The notes under the pieces: model-generated
Databases searched by the model: none
What the model was told of the DNA's origin: nothing
What the model saw: only the letters and a program-made list of their open reading frames with translations
From: Dehalococcoidia bacterium
GTDB taxonomy: Bacteria > Chloroflexota > Dehalococcoidia > JACVQG01 > JAHKAY01
Reading direction: 5' to 3'
DNA length: 6,765 nucleotides
Assembly: GCA_030744635.1 (NCBI GenBank)
Contig: JASLQE010000330.1
Location: forward strand, 1-6,765
Shown: positions 1 to 5,938 of the stretch, piece after piece
How positions within the stretch are numbered: position 1 is the first letter of the stretch
How the letters are laid out: every line of letters begins with the position of its first letter
Made by a program: the position numbers and the translations under genes

Positions 1-405
1 GGATCCATAGCCACTAGCGCTGGCATAAATTATTTTTGGGTTGTAATTTACTAGGGTGTCATATCCCATCCCCAACCTCTCCGGCACTCCTTGGCGGAAG
101 TTCTGCACGAAGACATCCGATTGCTCCACCAGGCGATATAATACCTCCTTTGCCTGAGGGTTCTTCATATTAATGGCCACGCTCTTCTTGTTACGGTTGT
201 TGACCTCGAAATTATAGCTCTTGCCACCCGGAAGTGTGGCATTGATTCCTGCTATCCCGGAGATCCCCCGCACCGGATCTCCCACACCTAGCTCTTCAAT
301 CTTTATTACCTCTGCCCCCATATCGCCCAGCATAGCAGATGCTACCGGCCCCTGCTGAAAGATGGTCCAGTCCACCACCCTGATCCCGTCCAGGGGCATT
401 GCCAT
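1..405 (-). CDS. CoA-transferase family III (CaiB/BaiF), N-terminal part, cut by window edge
   Basis: Translating the reverse strand from the ATG at 405-403 gives 135 open residues that run off position 1. The protein begins MAMPLDGIRVVDWT, then QGPVASAMLGDMGAEVIKIE (residues 18-37), GVGDPVRG (40-47), NRNKKSVAINMKNP (about 70-83), and a stretch ending VQNFRQGVPERLGMGYD followed by YNPKIIYASASGYG. This is the family III Rossmann-like N-terminal pattern. These enzymes move CoA between a CoA thioester and a free carboxylic acid in the cytoplasm. They are usually near 400 residues, so about two thirds is missing, including the region expected to hold the catalytic aspartate. The start is supported by GGAGG six bases upstream (minus strand, 412-416). 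The gene diverges from the plus-strand cluster, suggesting shared catabolism; the acid substrate cannot be assigned. Confidence 0.93.
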   Translation of the reverse strand, partial: MAMPLDGIRVVDWTIFQQGPVASAMLGDMGAEVIKIEELGVGDPVRGISGIAGINATLPGGKSYNFEVNNRNKKSVAINMKNPQAKEVLYRLVEQSDVFVQNFRQGVPERLGMGYDTLVNYNPKIIYASASGYGS

Positions 406-438
406 AGGTAACCTCCATCGTCGTATTTTTAGCCGTTT

Positions 439-640
439 AGCCCCCAAGGTAAAACAAAACGGGGTTTTTAGCAACCTTGCGGTCCCCTGTCGCTGAACGG
501 GTATCATCAGTCCCTCCCACCCACCCAGGAAATAGTCTCTTGGGGGCTTCGCCCCCAGGCCTCCCCTCTGAGGGCAGAGCAAGCCCTGTCCGACAAGTCA
601 GACTCCGTGTCGGAGCCCCTACATTACCGAACACGGGGGC
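439..640. repeat. Cluster of inverted repeats, possible dispersed palindromic element or structured leader
   Basis: Several perfect or near-perfect dyads are packed into about 200 bases. AGCCCCCAAG (439-448) is the exact reverse complement of CTTGGGGGCT (539-548). TGGGGGC (541-547) also folds back on GCCCCCA (551-557) with a three-base loop, and the stem extends to 539/559 through one G-T wobble. AGGGC (571-575) pairs with GCCCT (583-587). TCCGACA (589-595) pairs with TGTCGGA (608-614). GCCCC (615-619) pairs with GGGGC (636-640). No T-tract follows the strong hairpin, so it is not a standard intrinsic terminator. Calling it a dispersed element is inference; only one copy is in the window. Confidence 0.45.
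512..526 (-). other. G-quadruplex motif on the minus strand
   Basis: The plus strand reads CCCTCCCACCCACCC, so the minus strand carries GGGTGGGTGGGAGGG. That is four G3 runs with three single-base loops, the arrangement known to form the most stable parallel quadruplexes. It lies about 107 bases upstream of the CoA-transferase start and on that gene's sense strand, so it would be in the mRNA leader if transcription begins far enough upstream. The motif is seen directly; folding in the cell is not shown. Confidence 0.6.
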
Positions 641-742
641 ACAGCAAACGGCGTCCCCAAGTTTACGGGCAAATAATAGCTGGTAAACGCCCCTGCCCGC
701 TACCTTGCCTCCAAAAGGGCCTCTGTGCTATGGTTCTCTGAT

Positions 743-1048
743 ATGAACACCGGCGTTTTCGGCTTCACTGAGGCCCAGGAGATGTACCGGCGGGAGATAC
801 GCAGCTTCCTGGTCCGCGAGATTGCCCCCGCCGCCAATGCACGGGCCAAGCTCCTCTCGGTCCGGACAGCGGTTGATGCCATTCACAATTGCCTTCTTAT
901 CCACGGCCAGGTAGGCTATAGCACGGAGCTTCCGATAGAGCAACGGCTGCGCAATGTCATCGGGCTGGGTATCGGCAATGGGACCACCGACATTATGAAG
1001 CTCATAATCAGCCGGGAAATCCTGGGCCGAGAGTCCCTGCCTTACTAA
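743..1048 (+). pseudogene. Acyl-CoA dehydrogenase remnant with large in-frame internal deletion
   Basis: The frame encodes about 101 residues from the ATG at 743; a GTG at 725 in the same frame is possible but gives a less typical N-terminus. Residues 1-34 (FGFTEAQEMYRREIRSFL, then VREIAPAANAR) match the first helices of acyl-CoA dehydrogenases. From residue 35 the sequence jumps to the C-terminal helical domain: AKLLSVRTAVDAIHNCLLIH, GQVGYSTELPIEQRLRN, IGNGTTDIMKLIISREILG. Family members are near 380 residues, so roughly 280 are missing, including the whole FAD- and substrate-binding middle. The join lies near 836-850. Where many members have the catalytic glutamate in YEGT, this has GNGT, as in the IGGGT-type subgroup. 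The product cannot be an ordinary dehydrogenase. The radical SAM gene starts 9 bases after its stop. A cloning or assembly deletion is an alternative. Confidence 0.8.
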
Positions 1049-1049
1049 A

Positions 1050-1054
1050 AGGAG
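1050..1054 (+). promoter_or_regulatory. Shine-Dalgarno site of the radical SAM gene
   Basis: AGGAG begins four bases after the TAA of the dehydrogenase remnant and lies three bases before the ATG at 1058. The spacing is short but usable, and it fixes the start chosen for the radical SAM protein. It also suggests that the gene is read on the same transcript as the remnant. Confidence 0.6.
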
Positions 1055-1057
1055 TCC

Positions 1058-2113
1058 ATGACTTACGAGTTGCCACCCATGCGTCCCCCCAGCGAGGCCT
1101 ACTCGCTGCTCCTGAGGGTGCACCGGGGCTGCCCCTGGAACCGGTGCGCCTTCTGCGATGCCTACAAGAGCCTGAAGTTCGATAAGTCATCCATCAGGCC
1201 GGTGGAGGATATCAAGCGGGATATCCTGGCCGCCCGGCAGCTTATGGAGCAGGCTATGGATGCCTCCCAGGCACTGGGGGACGGCGGGGTGATTACGGAC
1301 AGGGTCCGGGGCTATATGTTCCAGCGGCATTTCCTAGATATCGGCCTCTTTCCGTGGCTGCTGCGCTATGGCCAGCCCCAGACCGCTTTCTTAGGGGACT
1401 CCGATGCCATCATTCTCAAAACAGAGAACACGGTGGAGATACTGGGGTTCCTGCACCAGACCTTCCCCACCCTGGAGCGGGTGACCTCCTACGGGCGGGC
1501 ACGCACTATCGCTACCAAGGCCACCGGACATATGGAGGCCCTGGCCCGGGCCGGGCTCAACCGCATTCACATAGGCCTGGAGACCGGTGACGACGAGCTA
1601 CTCGCCTTCGTGGAGAAGGGGACCACCGCCGCCCAGATGGTGGAGGCCGGCCGCCGGGTGAAAAGAGCCGGAATATCCCTGTCCATGTACGTCATGCCTG
1701 GCCTGGGGGGTGTTTCCCGCTCCCGCCAGCACGCCCTCAATACGGCGGCGGTACTCAACCAGGTTGACCCGGACTTCATCCGCTTCCGCTCTTTTGTCCC
1801 CCGCCAGGGCACGCCCCTCTACCAGCAGTACGAGCACGACGAGTTGGTACTGCTGCCCCCCCATGGTTATGTAAACGAAATCAAGCTCCTCATTGATACC
1901 CTGGAGGTGACGGGGCGGGTGGCCTTTGACCATATGATTAATCCCACATTCAAGCAGAACAACCACCTGGTGCCACTCCTGCACCCCGATAACGAGGGCT
2001 ATAAGTTCCCGGAGAGGAAGGGGGAGGTGCTGGCCACCCTGGAACGGGGCCTGGCCATTGACGAGTCCCGCTTCATCCGGGCCGAACAGTGGATTCTGAG
2101 GGAGCACCTGTGA
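1058..2113 (+). CDS. Radical SAM protein with CX4CX2C cluster motif, function unassigned
   Basis: This 351-residue protein carries HRGCPWNRCAFCDAY at residues 22-36, with cysteines 25, 30 and 33. They would bind the 4Fe-4S cluster that cleaves S-adenosylmethionine to a 5'-deoxyadenosyl radical. The spacing is CX4CX2C rather than the classic CX3CX2C; this variant is known in some COG1032-like radical SAM proteins. Further support comes from FLGDSDAIIL (111-120), RIHIGLETGDDELL (169-182) and SMYVMPGLGG (209-218), which fit successive strands of the partial TIM barrel, and a trailing FVPRQGTPLY segment (246-255) typical of HemN/COG1032-like enzymes. No B12-binding domain precedes the core, and no second cluster (SPASM type) is obvious after it. 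It is followed by the M24 gene with a four-base overlap. The substrate is unknown; it could modify a small molecule, a cofactor or a protein. Confidence 0.88.
   Translation: MTYELPPMRPPSEAYSLLLRVHRGCPWNRCAFCDAYKSLKFDKSSIRPVEDIKRDILAARQLMEQAMDASQALGDGGVITDRVRGYMFQRHFLDIGLFPWLLRYGQPQTAFLGDSDAIILKTENTVEILGFLHQTFPTLERVTSYGRARTIATKATGHMEALARAGLNRIHIGLETGDDELLAFVEKGTTAAQMVEAGRRVKRAGISLSMYVMPGLGGVSRSRQHALNTAAVLNQVDPDFIRFRSFVPRQGTPLYQQYEHDELVLLPPHGYVNEIKLLIDTLEVTGRVAFDHMINPTFKQNNHLVPLLHPDNEGYKFPERKGEVLATLERGLAIDESRFIRAEQWILREHL
2098..2113 (+). promoter_or_regulatory. Coupled stop/start (GTGA overlap) with Shine-Dalgarno inside the upstream gene
   Basis: GAGGGAG at 2098-2104 lies five bases before the GTG at 2110. 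That GTG overlaps the TGA stop of the radical SAM gene (2111-2113) as GTGA. This is a common translational-coupling arrangement. It favours the start at 2110 over the in-frame GTG at 2089, which has no comparable site and would put seven more residues inside the upstream gene. Confidence 0.75.
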
Positions 2114-3252
2114 ACCCTAGAGTCGAGGACCTCCAGCGTATCCTGGGTCAGAAACAGGTTGCCATTGCACTACTTTTCCAGAACCGGGACTTATACTACT
2201 TCGCCGGCACCATGCAGGACGGTGTGTTGACGGTGCCCGCCACCGGCGAGCCGGTGTTGCTGGTGCGCCGTAACTATGAGAGGGCGCAGCAGGAAGCCAC
2301 CGTGCCCTCCCTGCGCCGCCTGAACGGCCTGGACGACCTGAAAGATGTGGTGCCCGCTGGCATCAAAAGCGTCGGTGTTGAGGCCGATGTCCTGCCGGTG
2401 GCCGCGTTCCAGCGTTTGCAGAAGCTGTTCCCCACCACGAAGTGGGTGGACATCTCCACCGATGTTATGTCTATCCGAATGGTCAAGGAACCGGGCGAGA
2501 TTGAGCTTATCACCCGTAGCGCCGCCATAAACGATGCCGCCCATCAGCGGGCGGCGCAGGTGCTGCGGGACGGCCTTACCGAGGTGGAGTTGTTCTCCGA
2601 GATGGAGTATGCGGCGCGCTGCCTGGGGGACGACCGGCTGGGGAGCGCCCGCGGTTTCAACAGCCTACCCCCCTGCCAGATAGGCTCCGGGGATGCGGCT
2701 ACCGTGCCCAACCGGGCGGCCCTACCCTTCGGCGGGGTGGGCATGAGCTCCGCCGCCCCCTGCGGCAGCTCCACCCGCGTCATCCACCAAGGTGAGGCGG
2801 TGGTTGTGGACTGGGTGTCCTCCTATGAGGGCTACATCTCCGACCAGACCCGCACCTACTTCATCGGCCCCCCCGATAGCGAGCTTCTCCAGGCCTACGA
2901 TACCTGCCGCCAGATTTACCAAGCGGTGGTAGGCGTTATGGCCCCGGGGGTACCCGGCAAACACCTCTATGAGCTGGCATTGAGGATGGCCGCCGAAGCG
3001 GGATACGAGCATTTCCTGGGGATGGGGGAATACCGGGTAAGGTTCTTGGGCCACGGCGTGGGACTGGAGCTTACAGAGCAGCCGGTACTCAGCTACCGGG
3101 AGGAGCGTCCCCTGCCGGAGGGCTGCGTCCTGACCGTAGAGCCCAAAATCGTCATTCCCGGTAGGGGTTCAGTGGGCATAGAGAATACCCTGTGGCTGAG
3201 CGGCGACGGTCCCCGTCCCCTGACTTCGGCCCCGGAGCTAGTCATACTATAA
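2110..3252 (+). CDS. M24-family (Xaa-Pro peptidase/creatinase-like) protein with altered active site
   Basis: From the GTG at 2110 the product is 380 residues. It has a creatinase-like N-terminal domain (about 1-130, including LLFQNRDLYYFAGTMQDG) and a C-terminal pita-bread domain. All five expected metal ligands are visible: D234 (VVVDW), D245 (ISDQTRT), H315 (LGHGVGLEL), E344 (TVEPK) and E358 (GIENT). The histidines that normally assist catalysis and bind substrate in aminopeptidase P and prolidase appear replaced: LPH becomes LPF (F207), the histidine four before the metal histidine is R311, and the HE pair becomes TE (T322). A variable stretch, residues about 180-220, precedes the metal domain. 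It may be a peptidase, another C-N hydrolase, or a non-peptidase relative. It overlaps the radical SAM gene and precedes the flavoprotein by 12 bases, so all three are probably one operon. There is no signal peptide, so it is cytoplasmic. Confidence 0.88.
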   Translation: MNPRVEDLQRILGQKQVAIALLFQNRDLYYFAGTMQDGVLTVPATGEPVLLVRRNYERAQQEATVPSLRRLNGLDDLKDVVPAGIKSVGVEADVLPVAAFQRLQKLFPTTKWVDISTDVMSIRMVKEPGEIELITRSAAINDAAHQRAAQVLRDGLTEVELFSEMEYAARCLGDDRLGSARGFNSLPPCQIGSGDAATVPNRAALPFGGVGMSSAAPCGSSTRVIHQGEAVVVDWVSSYEGYISDQTRTYFIGPPDSELLQAYDTCRQIYQAVVGVMAPGVPGKHLYELALRMAAEAGYEHFLGMGEYRVRFLGHGVGLELTEQPVLSYREERPLPEGCVLTVEPKIVIPGRGSVGIENTLWLSGDGPRPLTSAPELVIL

Positions 3253-3253
3253 C

Positions 3254-3260
3254 GGAGGTG
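3254..3260 (+). promoter_or_regulatory. Strong Shine-Dalgarno site of the flavin oxidoreductase gene
   Basis: GGAGGTG lies four bases before the ATG at 3265 and begins just after the TAA of the M24 gene. It is the best ribosome-binding site in the plus-strand cluster, suggesting that the flavoprotein is the most efficiently translated member. Confidence 0.75.
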
Positions 3261-3264
3261 GCGT

Positions 3265-5187
3265 ATGGCCGCAGGTAAATTCAAGCTGGACAGGCTGTTC
3301 CAGCCCGGCACCATAGGCGGCATGACGGTGCCCAATCGCATAGTGATGCCACCCATGGTGACCGAATACGCCGCCCCCGGCGGCTACATAACACCCACCA
3401 TTGCTAACTACTACGCCGAACGGGCCAAAGGCGGCACCGGGCTGGTGATTGTGGAGGCCGCTTGTGTAGACCCTCGGGGCCGGGCTTTCAGCCGGCAGAT
3501 AGGAATTTACGACGATGAGTTCCTCCCCGGCCTCCGGGAGCTGGCCGGTGCTATAAAGGCCAGCGGGGCGCGGGCCGCCATACAAATACACCATGCCGGT
3601 ATGTCCACTGGCCCCAAGGTCACCGGCTCGGCACCCCTGGGCCCATCCGCCATCGCCATGAGGGGATATGGACCCGCCCAGGAGATGTCCGCTGAGGACA
3701 TCCGGAGCTCCGTCCAAGCCTTCGCCAGCGCTGCCCTACGGGTCAAACAGGCTGGGTTCGAAGGGGTGGAAATCCACGCCGCCCACATGTACTTACTGGC
3801 CCAGTTCCTTTCCCCCGCTTGGAACCTACGCCAGGACAGCTACGGGGGATCCGTGGAAAACCGGGCACGGGTGCTGGTAGAAACTATCTGGGCAATCCGC
3901 GAGGTAGTGGGGGGGGAATACCCGGTTTGGTGCCGCATAAACGGGGAGGAGTATGGCCAGGAAGGGCAAGGTATTACCCTGGCGGAGGCCAAGCTCATAT
4001 CCCGGCTTGCCGAGGAAGCGGGGTCCGATGCCATAAGCGTCTCCTGCTTCGGCTGGGGACACTACGGCCAGGTCAACATGCCCGCTTCACCCGGCGCCCT
4101 GCTGCCACTATCTCAGGCCATCAAGGAAGAGGTGTCCGTGCCGGTGATGGCCGTGGGCCGCCTTGACCCCAGGTTGGGGGAGGTGGCCCTGAAGGACGGC
4201 CGGGCTGATTATATTGCCATCGGCAGGGCGCTTATCACCGATGCCTACCTGCCCATGAAGGCGACAAGGGGTGAGTTGGCGAATGTCACCCCATGCATAT
4301 CCTGCTACCGCTGTCTCCCCTTCGGGGGTGACCAGTCCGGCATGAAGTGCTCCACCAACGCCGCATTGGGCCATGAGGATATCCACCCCAGCCCGGCACC
4401 TCAGCCCCTCAAGGTGCTGGTGGTGGGCGGCGGCCCGGCGGGTATGGAGGCGGCACGGGTGGCTGCCCTGCGGGGCCATAATGTGACCTTGGTGGAGCGG
4501 GACCAAGACTTGGGCGGGCAGCTTGCCCTGGCCTGCCGTCCCCGCCACCAGAACCGCTACCCCACCCTCCTGCGCTATCTGCGTAAGCAGCTCTCCAAGC
4601 TCGGGGTGCAGGTAGAGCTGGGACAGGAGTCCACCCCGGAAACAGTAGCACGCCTTCAGCCGGATGCCGTGGTAGTGGCCACCGGCACCAGCCCCCTTAT
4701 ACCTCATATCCCCGGCGTGACCGGGCGGGCCGCCACCGCTCACGATGTGCTGGCAGGTCGCACTCCGGTGGGCCAGAGAGCAGTCGTAATAGGCGGTGGC
4801 CGGGTGGGCCTGCGTACCGCCCAGTTCCTGGCCGAGCAGGGCAAGAAGGTTACCCTGCTGGAGCAGGGAGGCCGCCTGGGGCAACGCTTCACCGGACTGG
4901 TCCGCCGCCCCCTACTTGACCTGCTCACCGAACTGGGTGTTGAACTGGTCACCGGAGCCAGGGCCGAGGAGATTACTGAGGCAGGGGTGATGGCGGCGGT
5001 GGGGCAGGCCCAGCAGCTATTCGAGGCCGATACCGTGGTCCTGGCATCCGGCACAGCCCCCAACACCGTCCTCTTCCATGCCCTAGAGGGCAAGGTGCCT
5101 CGCATCCACCGTATCGGGGACAGCCAGGAACGCGGCAACATCTTGCAGGCCATCGCCGCCGGCTATCGGACCGGAATGGAACTATAA
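3265..5187 (+). CDS. NADH:flavin oxidoreductase (Old Yellow Enzyme type), 2,4-dienoyl-CoA reductase/BaiCD architecture
   Basis: The 640-residue protein has the full three-cofactor layout of 2,4-dienoyl-CoA reductase, trimethylamine dehydrogenase and BaiCD. Residues 1 to about 335 form the FMN-binding TIM barrel, with IQIHHAG (106-112), HAAHMYLLAQFLSP (171-184), YGGSVENRAR (193-202) and a phosphate-binding AIGRALITD (318-326). Y176 and H266 fall where the catalytic Tyr and His of E. coli FadH are expected. C344, C347, C350 and C362 (CX2CX2CX11C) would hold the 4Fe-4S cluster. A dinucleotide fold begins at VLVVGGGPAGMEAARVA (384-400, FAD), and a nested one at AVVIGGGRVG (506-515, NAD(P)H). The C-terminal RIGD segment (616-619) ends the FAD domain. 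Electrons would pass NAD(P)H to FAD to 4Fe-4S to FMN to an unsaturated substrate. It is cytoplasmic and the last gene of the operon-like run. Substrate could be a dienoyl-CoA, an enone or another activated alkene; sequence does not decide. Confidence 0.94.
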   Translation: MAAGKFKLDRLFQPGTIGGMTVPNRIVMPPMVTEYAAPGGYITPTIANYYAERAKGGTGLVIVEAACVDPRGRAFSRQIGIYDDEFLPGLRELAGAIKASGARAAIQIHHAGMSTGPKVTGSAPLGPSAIAMRGYGPAQEMSAEDIRSSVQAFASAALRVKQAGFEGVEIHAAHMYLLAQFLSPAWNLRQDSYGGSVENRARVLVETIWAIREVVGGEYPVWCRINGEEYGQEGQGITLAEAKLISRLAEEAGSDAISVSCFGWGHYGQVNMPASPGALLPLSQAIKEEVSVPVMAVGRLDPRLGEVALKDGRADYIAIGRALITDAYLPMKATRGELANVTPCISCYRCLPFGGDQSGMKCSTNAALGHEDIHPSPAPQPLKVLVVGGGPAGMEAARVAALRGHNVTLVERDQDLGGQLALACRPRHQNRYPTLLRYLRKQLSKLGVQVELGQESTPETVARLQPDAVVVATGTSPLIPHIPGVTGRAATAHDVLAGRTPVGQRAVVIGGGRVGLRTAQFLAEQGKKVTLLEQGGRLGQRFTGLVRRPLLDLLTELGVELVTGARAEEITEAGVMAAVGQAQQLFEADTVVLASGTAPNTVLFHALEGKVPRIHRIGDSQERGNILQAIAAGYRTGMEL

Positions 5188-5284
5188 ATCACAGGCCTAT
5201 CTGAGTCGCTGAAATATCTACACATCCAGCTTTACAATTGGCCTGTCAGCGGGGTGGTGGGTGGAGAACACCGGATGATAACCG

Positions 5285-5734
5285 ATGCTAAAATGGATTG
5301 CTCTGATAGCGGTAATCGCCGTCGTATTCTTTCTGGGCCTTATGGTGGGTAACCGCACCGGTGTCCGCTGGACTGACATCATATCTGTCGGCGATGTGCC
5401 GGTCAAGGCCCGGCCCAGCTTCGCACAGGACATCCTACCCATCTTCCAGGAGGAGTGCACATTTTATCACGGCCCCGATGACGCCCATAGCGGCCTGCGT
5501 CTGGACTCCTATCACGGGGTAATGAAGAGCACCAACTTCGGCGCCGTGGTGGAGCCTGGCTATACCGAGGCCCATTACGTCCTGGGGTTCGTATACACAG
5601 TCGGCCCCTTCCCCGACCTGGAGGCCGCCAGGGAGCACTGGCAAAGGGTGGTGGACCTGGAACCTGGTAGCGAACGGTCACAGATTGCACAGGTACACCT
5701 GGACCAGATGGAAGAGGAGAGCGCTCCCCGGTAG
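5285..5734 (+). CDS. Membrane-anchored cytochrome c-like/TPR chimeric protein with broken heme motif
   Basis: The 149-residue product starts with a hydrophobic segment (residues 4-22) before NRTG, a signal anchor with no lipobox. Residues about 45-92 resemble the planctomycete-type cytochrome c domain: FAQDILPIFQEEC, HGPDDAHSGLRLDSYHGVM and FGAVVEPG. In that family the motif is CXXCHG, but here it is CTFYHG (C58, Y61, H62). TAT at 5465-5467 replaces the TGT or TGC expected, a one-base difference, so covalent c-type heme attachment as usual is unlikely. Residues 92-143 (YTEAHYVLGFVYTVG, then EAAREHWQRVVDLEPGSE) look like one TPR unit, similar to tails of CcmH/NrfG-like assembly factors. The cytochrome domain appears to stop early at VEPG, so the gene may be a fused deletion product. 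The ribosome-binding site is weak. CcdA follows, which fits a link to cytochrome c maturation. Confidence 0.7.
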   Translation: MLKWIALIAVIAVVFFLGLMVGNRTGVRWTDIISVGDVPVKARPSFAQDILPIFQEECTFYHGPDDAHSGLRLDSYHGVMKSTNFGAVVEPGYTEAHYVLGFVYTVGPFPDLEAAREHWQRVVDLEPGSERSQIAQVHLDQMEEESAPR

Positions 5735-5743
5735 AATGGGGAG
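5724..5743 (+). terminator. Hairpin across the stop codon of the cytochrome/TPR gene
   Basis: CTCCCC (5724-5729) and GGGGAG (5738-5743) form a perfect six-base stem with an eight-base loop containing the TAG stop at 5732-5734. No run of T follows, so it is at best a weak or factor-dependent terminator, or a processing or stability element between this gene and ccdA. Confidence 0.3.
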
Positions 5744-5920
5744 GGTAGTTAGGGATGCCAGAAGAGCAAACCAGCCTCCTGATAGCTTTCACCGCCCGGA
5801 ATAGTGTCCTTTGTTTCCCATTGCGTATAGCGCACCATACCGGCCTATATGACCAATCCCTGAGATAATAGTGATGGCATTGATACACCGAATATCCCAC
5901 AACCATGAGTGTGCCCAGCA

Positions 5921-5925
5921 AGGAG
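5921..5925 (+). promoter_or_regulatory. Probable ribosome-binding site of ccdA, unusually distant
   Basis: AGGAG lies 13 bases before the ATG at 5939, longer than the usual 5-9. No start codon lies in frame between them, and the earlier in-frame GTG at 5909 has no upstream purine-rich site, so 5939 is kept as the start. Translation may be modest. Confidence 0.4.
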
Positions 5926-5938
5926 AACAGACAACACG

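Larger units (their letters stand above)
406..742. other. Divergent intergenic region, no credible gene, dense in secondary structure
   Basis: This 337-base stretch separates the leftward CoA-transferase from the rightward cluster. Short open frames exist on both strands (minus 634-437, plus 477-686), but their translations are proline, glycine and arginine rich, match no family, and lie across hairpins, so they are not called. The region must hold promoters for one or both directions, but no convincing -35/-10 pair is visible. On the minus strand TAAAAA (431-426) is a weak -10 candidate for the CoA-transferase and would give a very short leader. Near the plus-strand cluster a dyad GTTTAC (661-666) / GTAAAC (683-688) with a 16-base spacer has the size of an operator, but this is speculative. 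Confidence 0.6.

Noticed and set aside
1..6. The window opens exactly on GGATCC, a BamHI site, hinting at a clone end.
   Set aside because: Another GGATCC is present at 3847-3852, and the reading frame continues into the edge. It says nothing biological, though it may mark how the sequence was cloned.
437..686. Short open frames on both strands in the divergent intergenic region (minus 634-437, plus 477-686).
   Set aside because: They lie across strong hairpins, have no good ribosome-binding site and give low-complexity translations with no family resemblance.
1598..2107. A 169-codon minus-strand open frame antisense to the radical SAM gene.
   Set aside because: It is a shadow of a clearly conserved plus-strand protein, with no motif of its own.
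4108..4884. A 258-codon open frame on the minus strand.
   Set aside because: It is entirely antisense to the flavin oxidoreductase, is glycine, histidine and alanine rich, and follows from the high GC content.
5191..5246. Inverted repeat ACAGGCC (5191-5197) and GGCCTGT (5240-5246) after the flavoprotein gene.
   Set aside because: Seven base pairs with a 42-base loop and no T-tract is weak for a terminator and may be chance.
5755..5868. A 37-codon plus-strand frame between the cytochrome/TPR gene and ccdA, preceded by a purine-rich stretch.
   Set aside because: There is no recognisable family or membrane segment, and its codon use is unlike the neighbours. A leader peptide or gene remnant cannot be excluded, but there is no support for calling it.
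5821..5869. Promoter-like TTGCGT (5821-5826) with CTATAT (5845-5850), and GATAAT (5864-5869), upstream of ccdA.
   Set aside because: The matches are partial, the spacing is poor or the partner box is missing, and no independent support exists.
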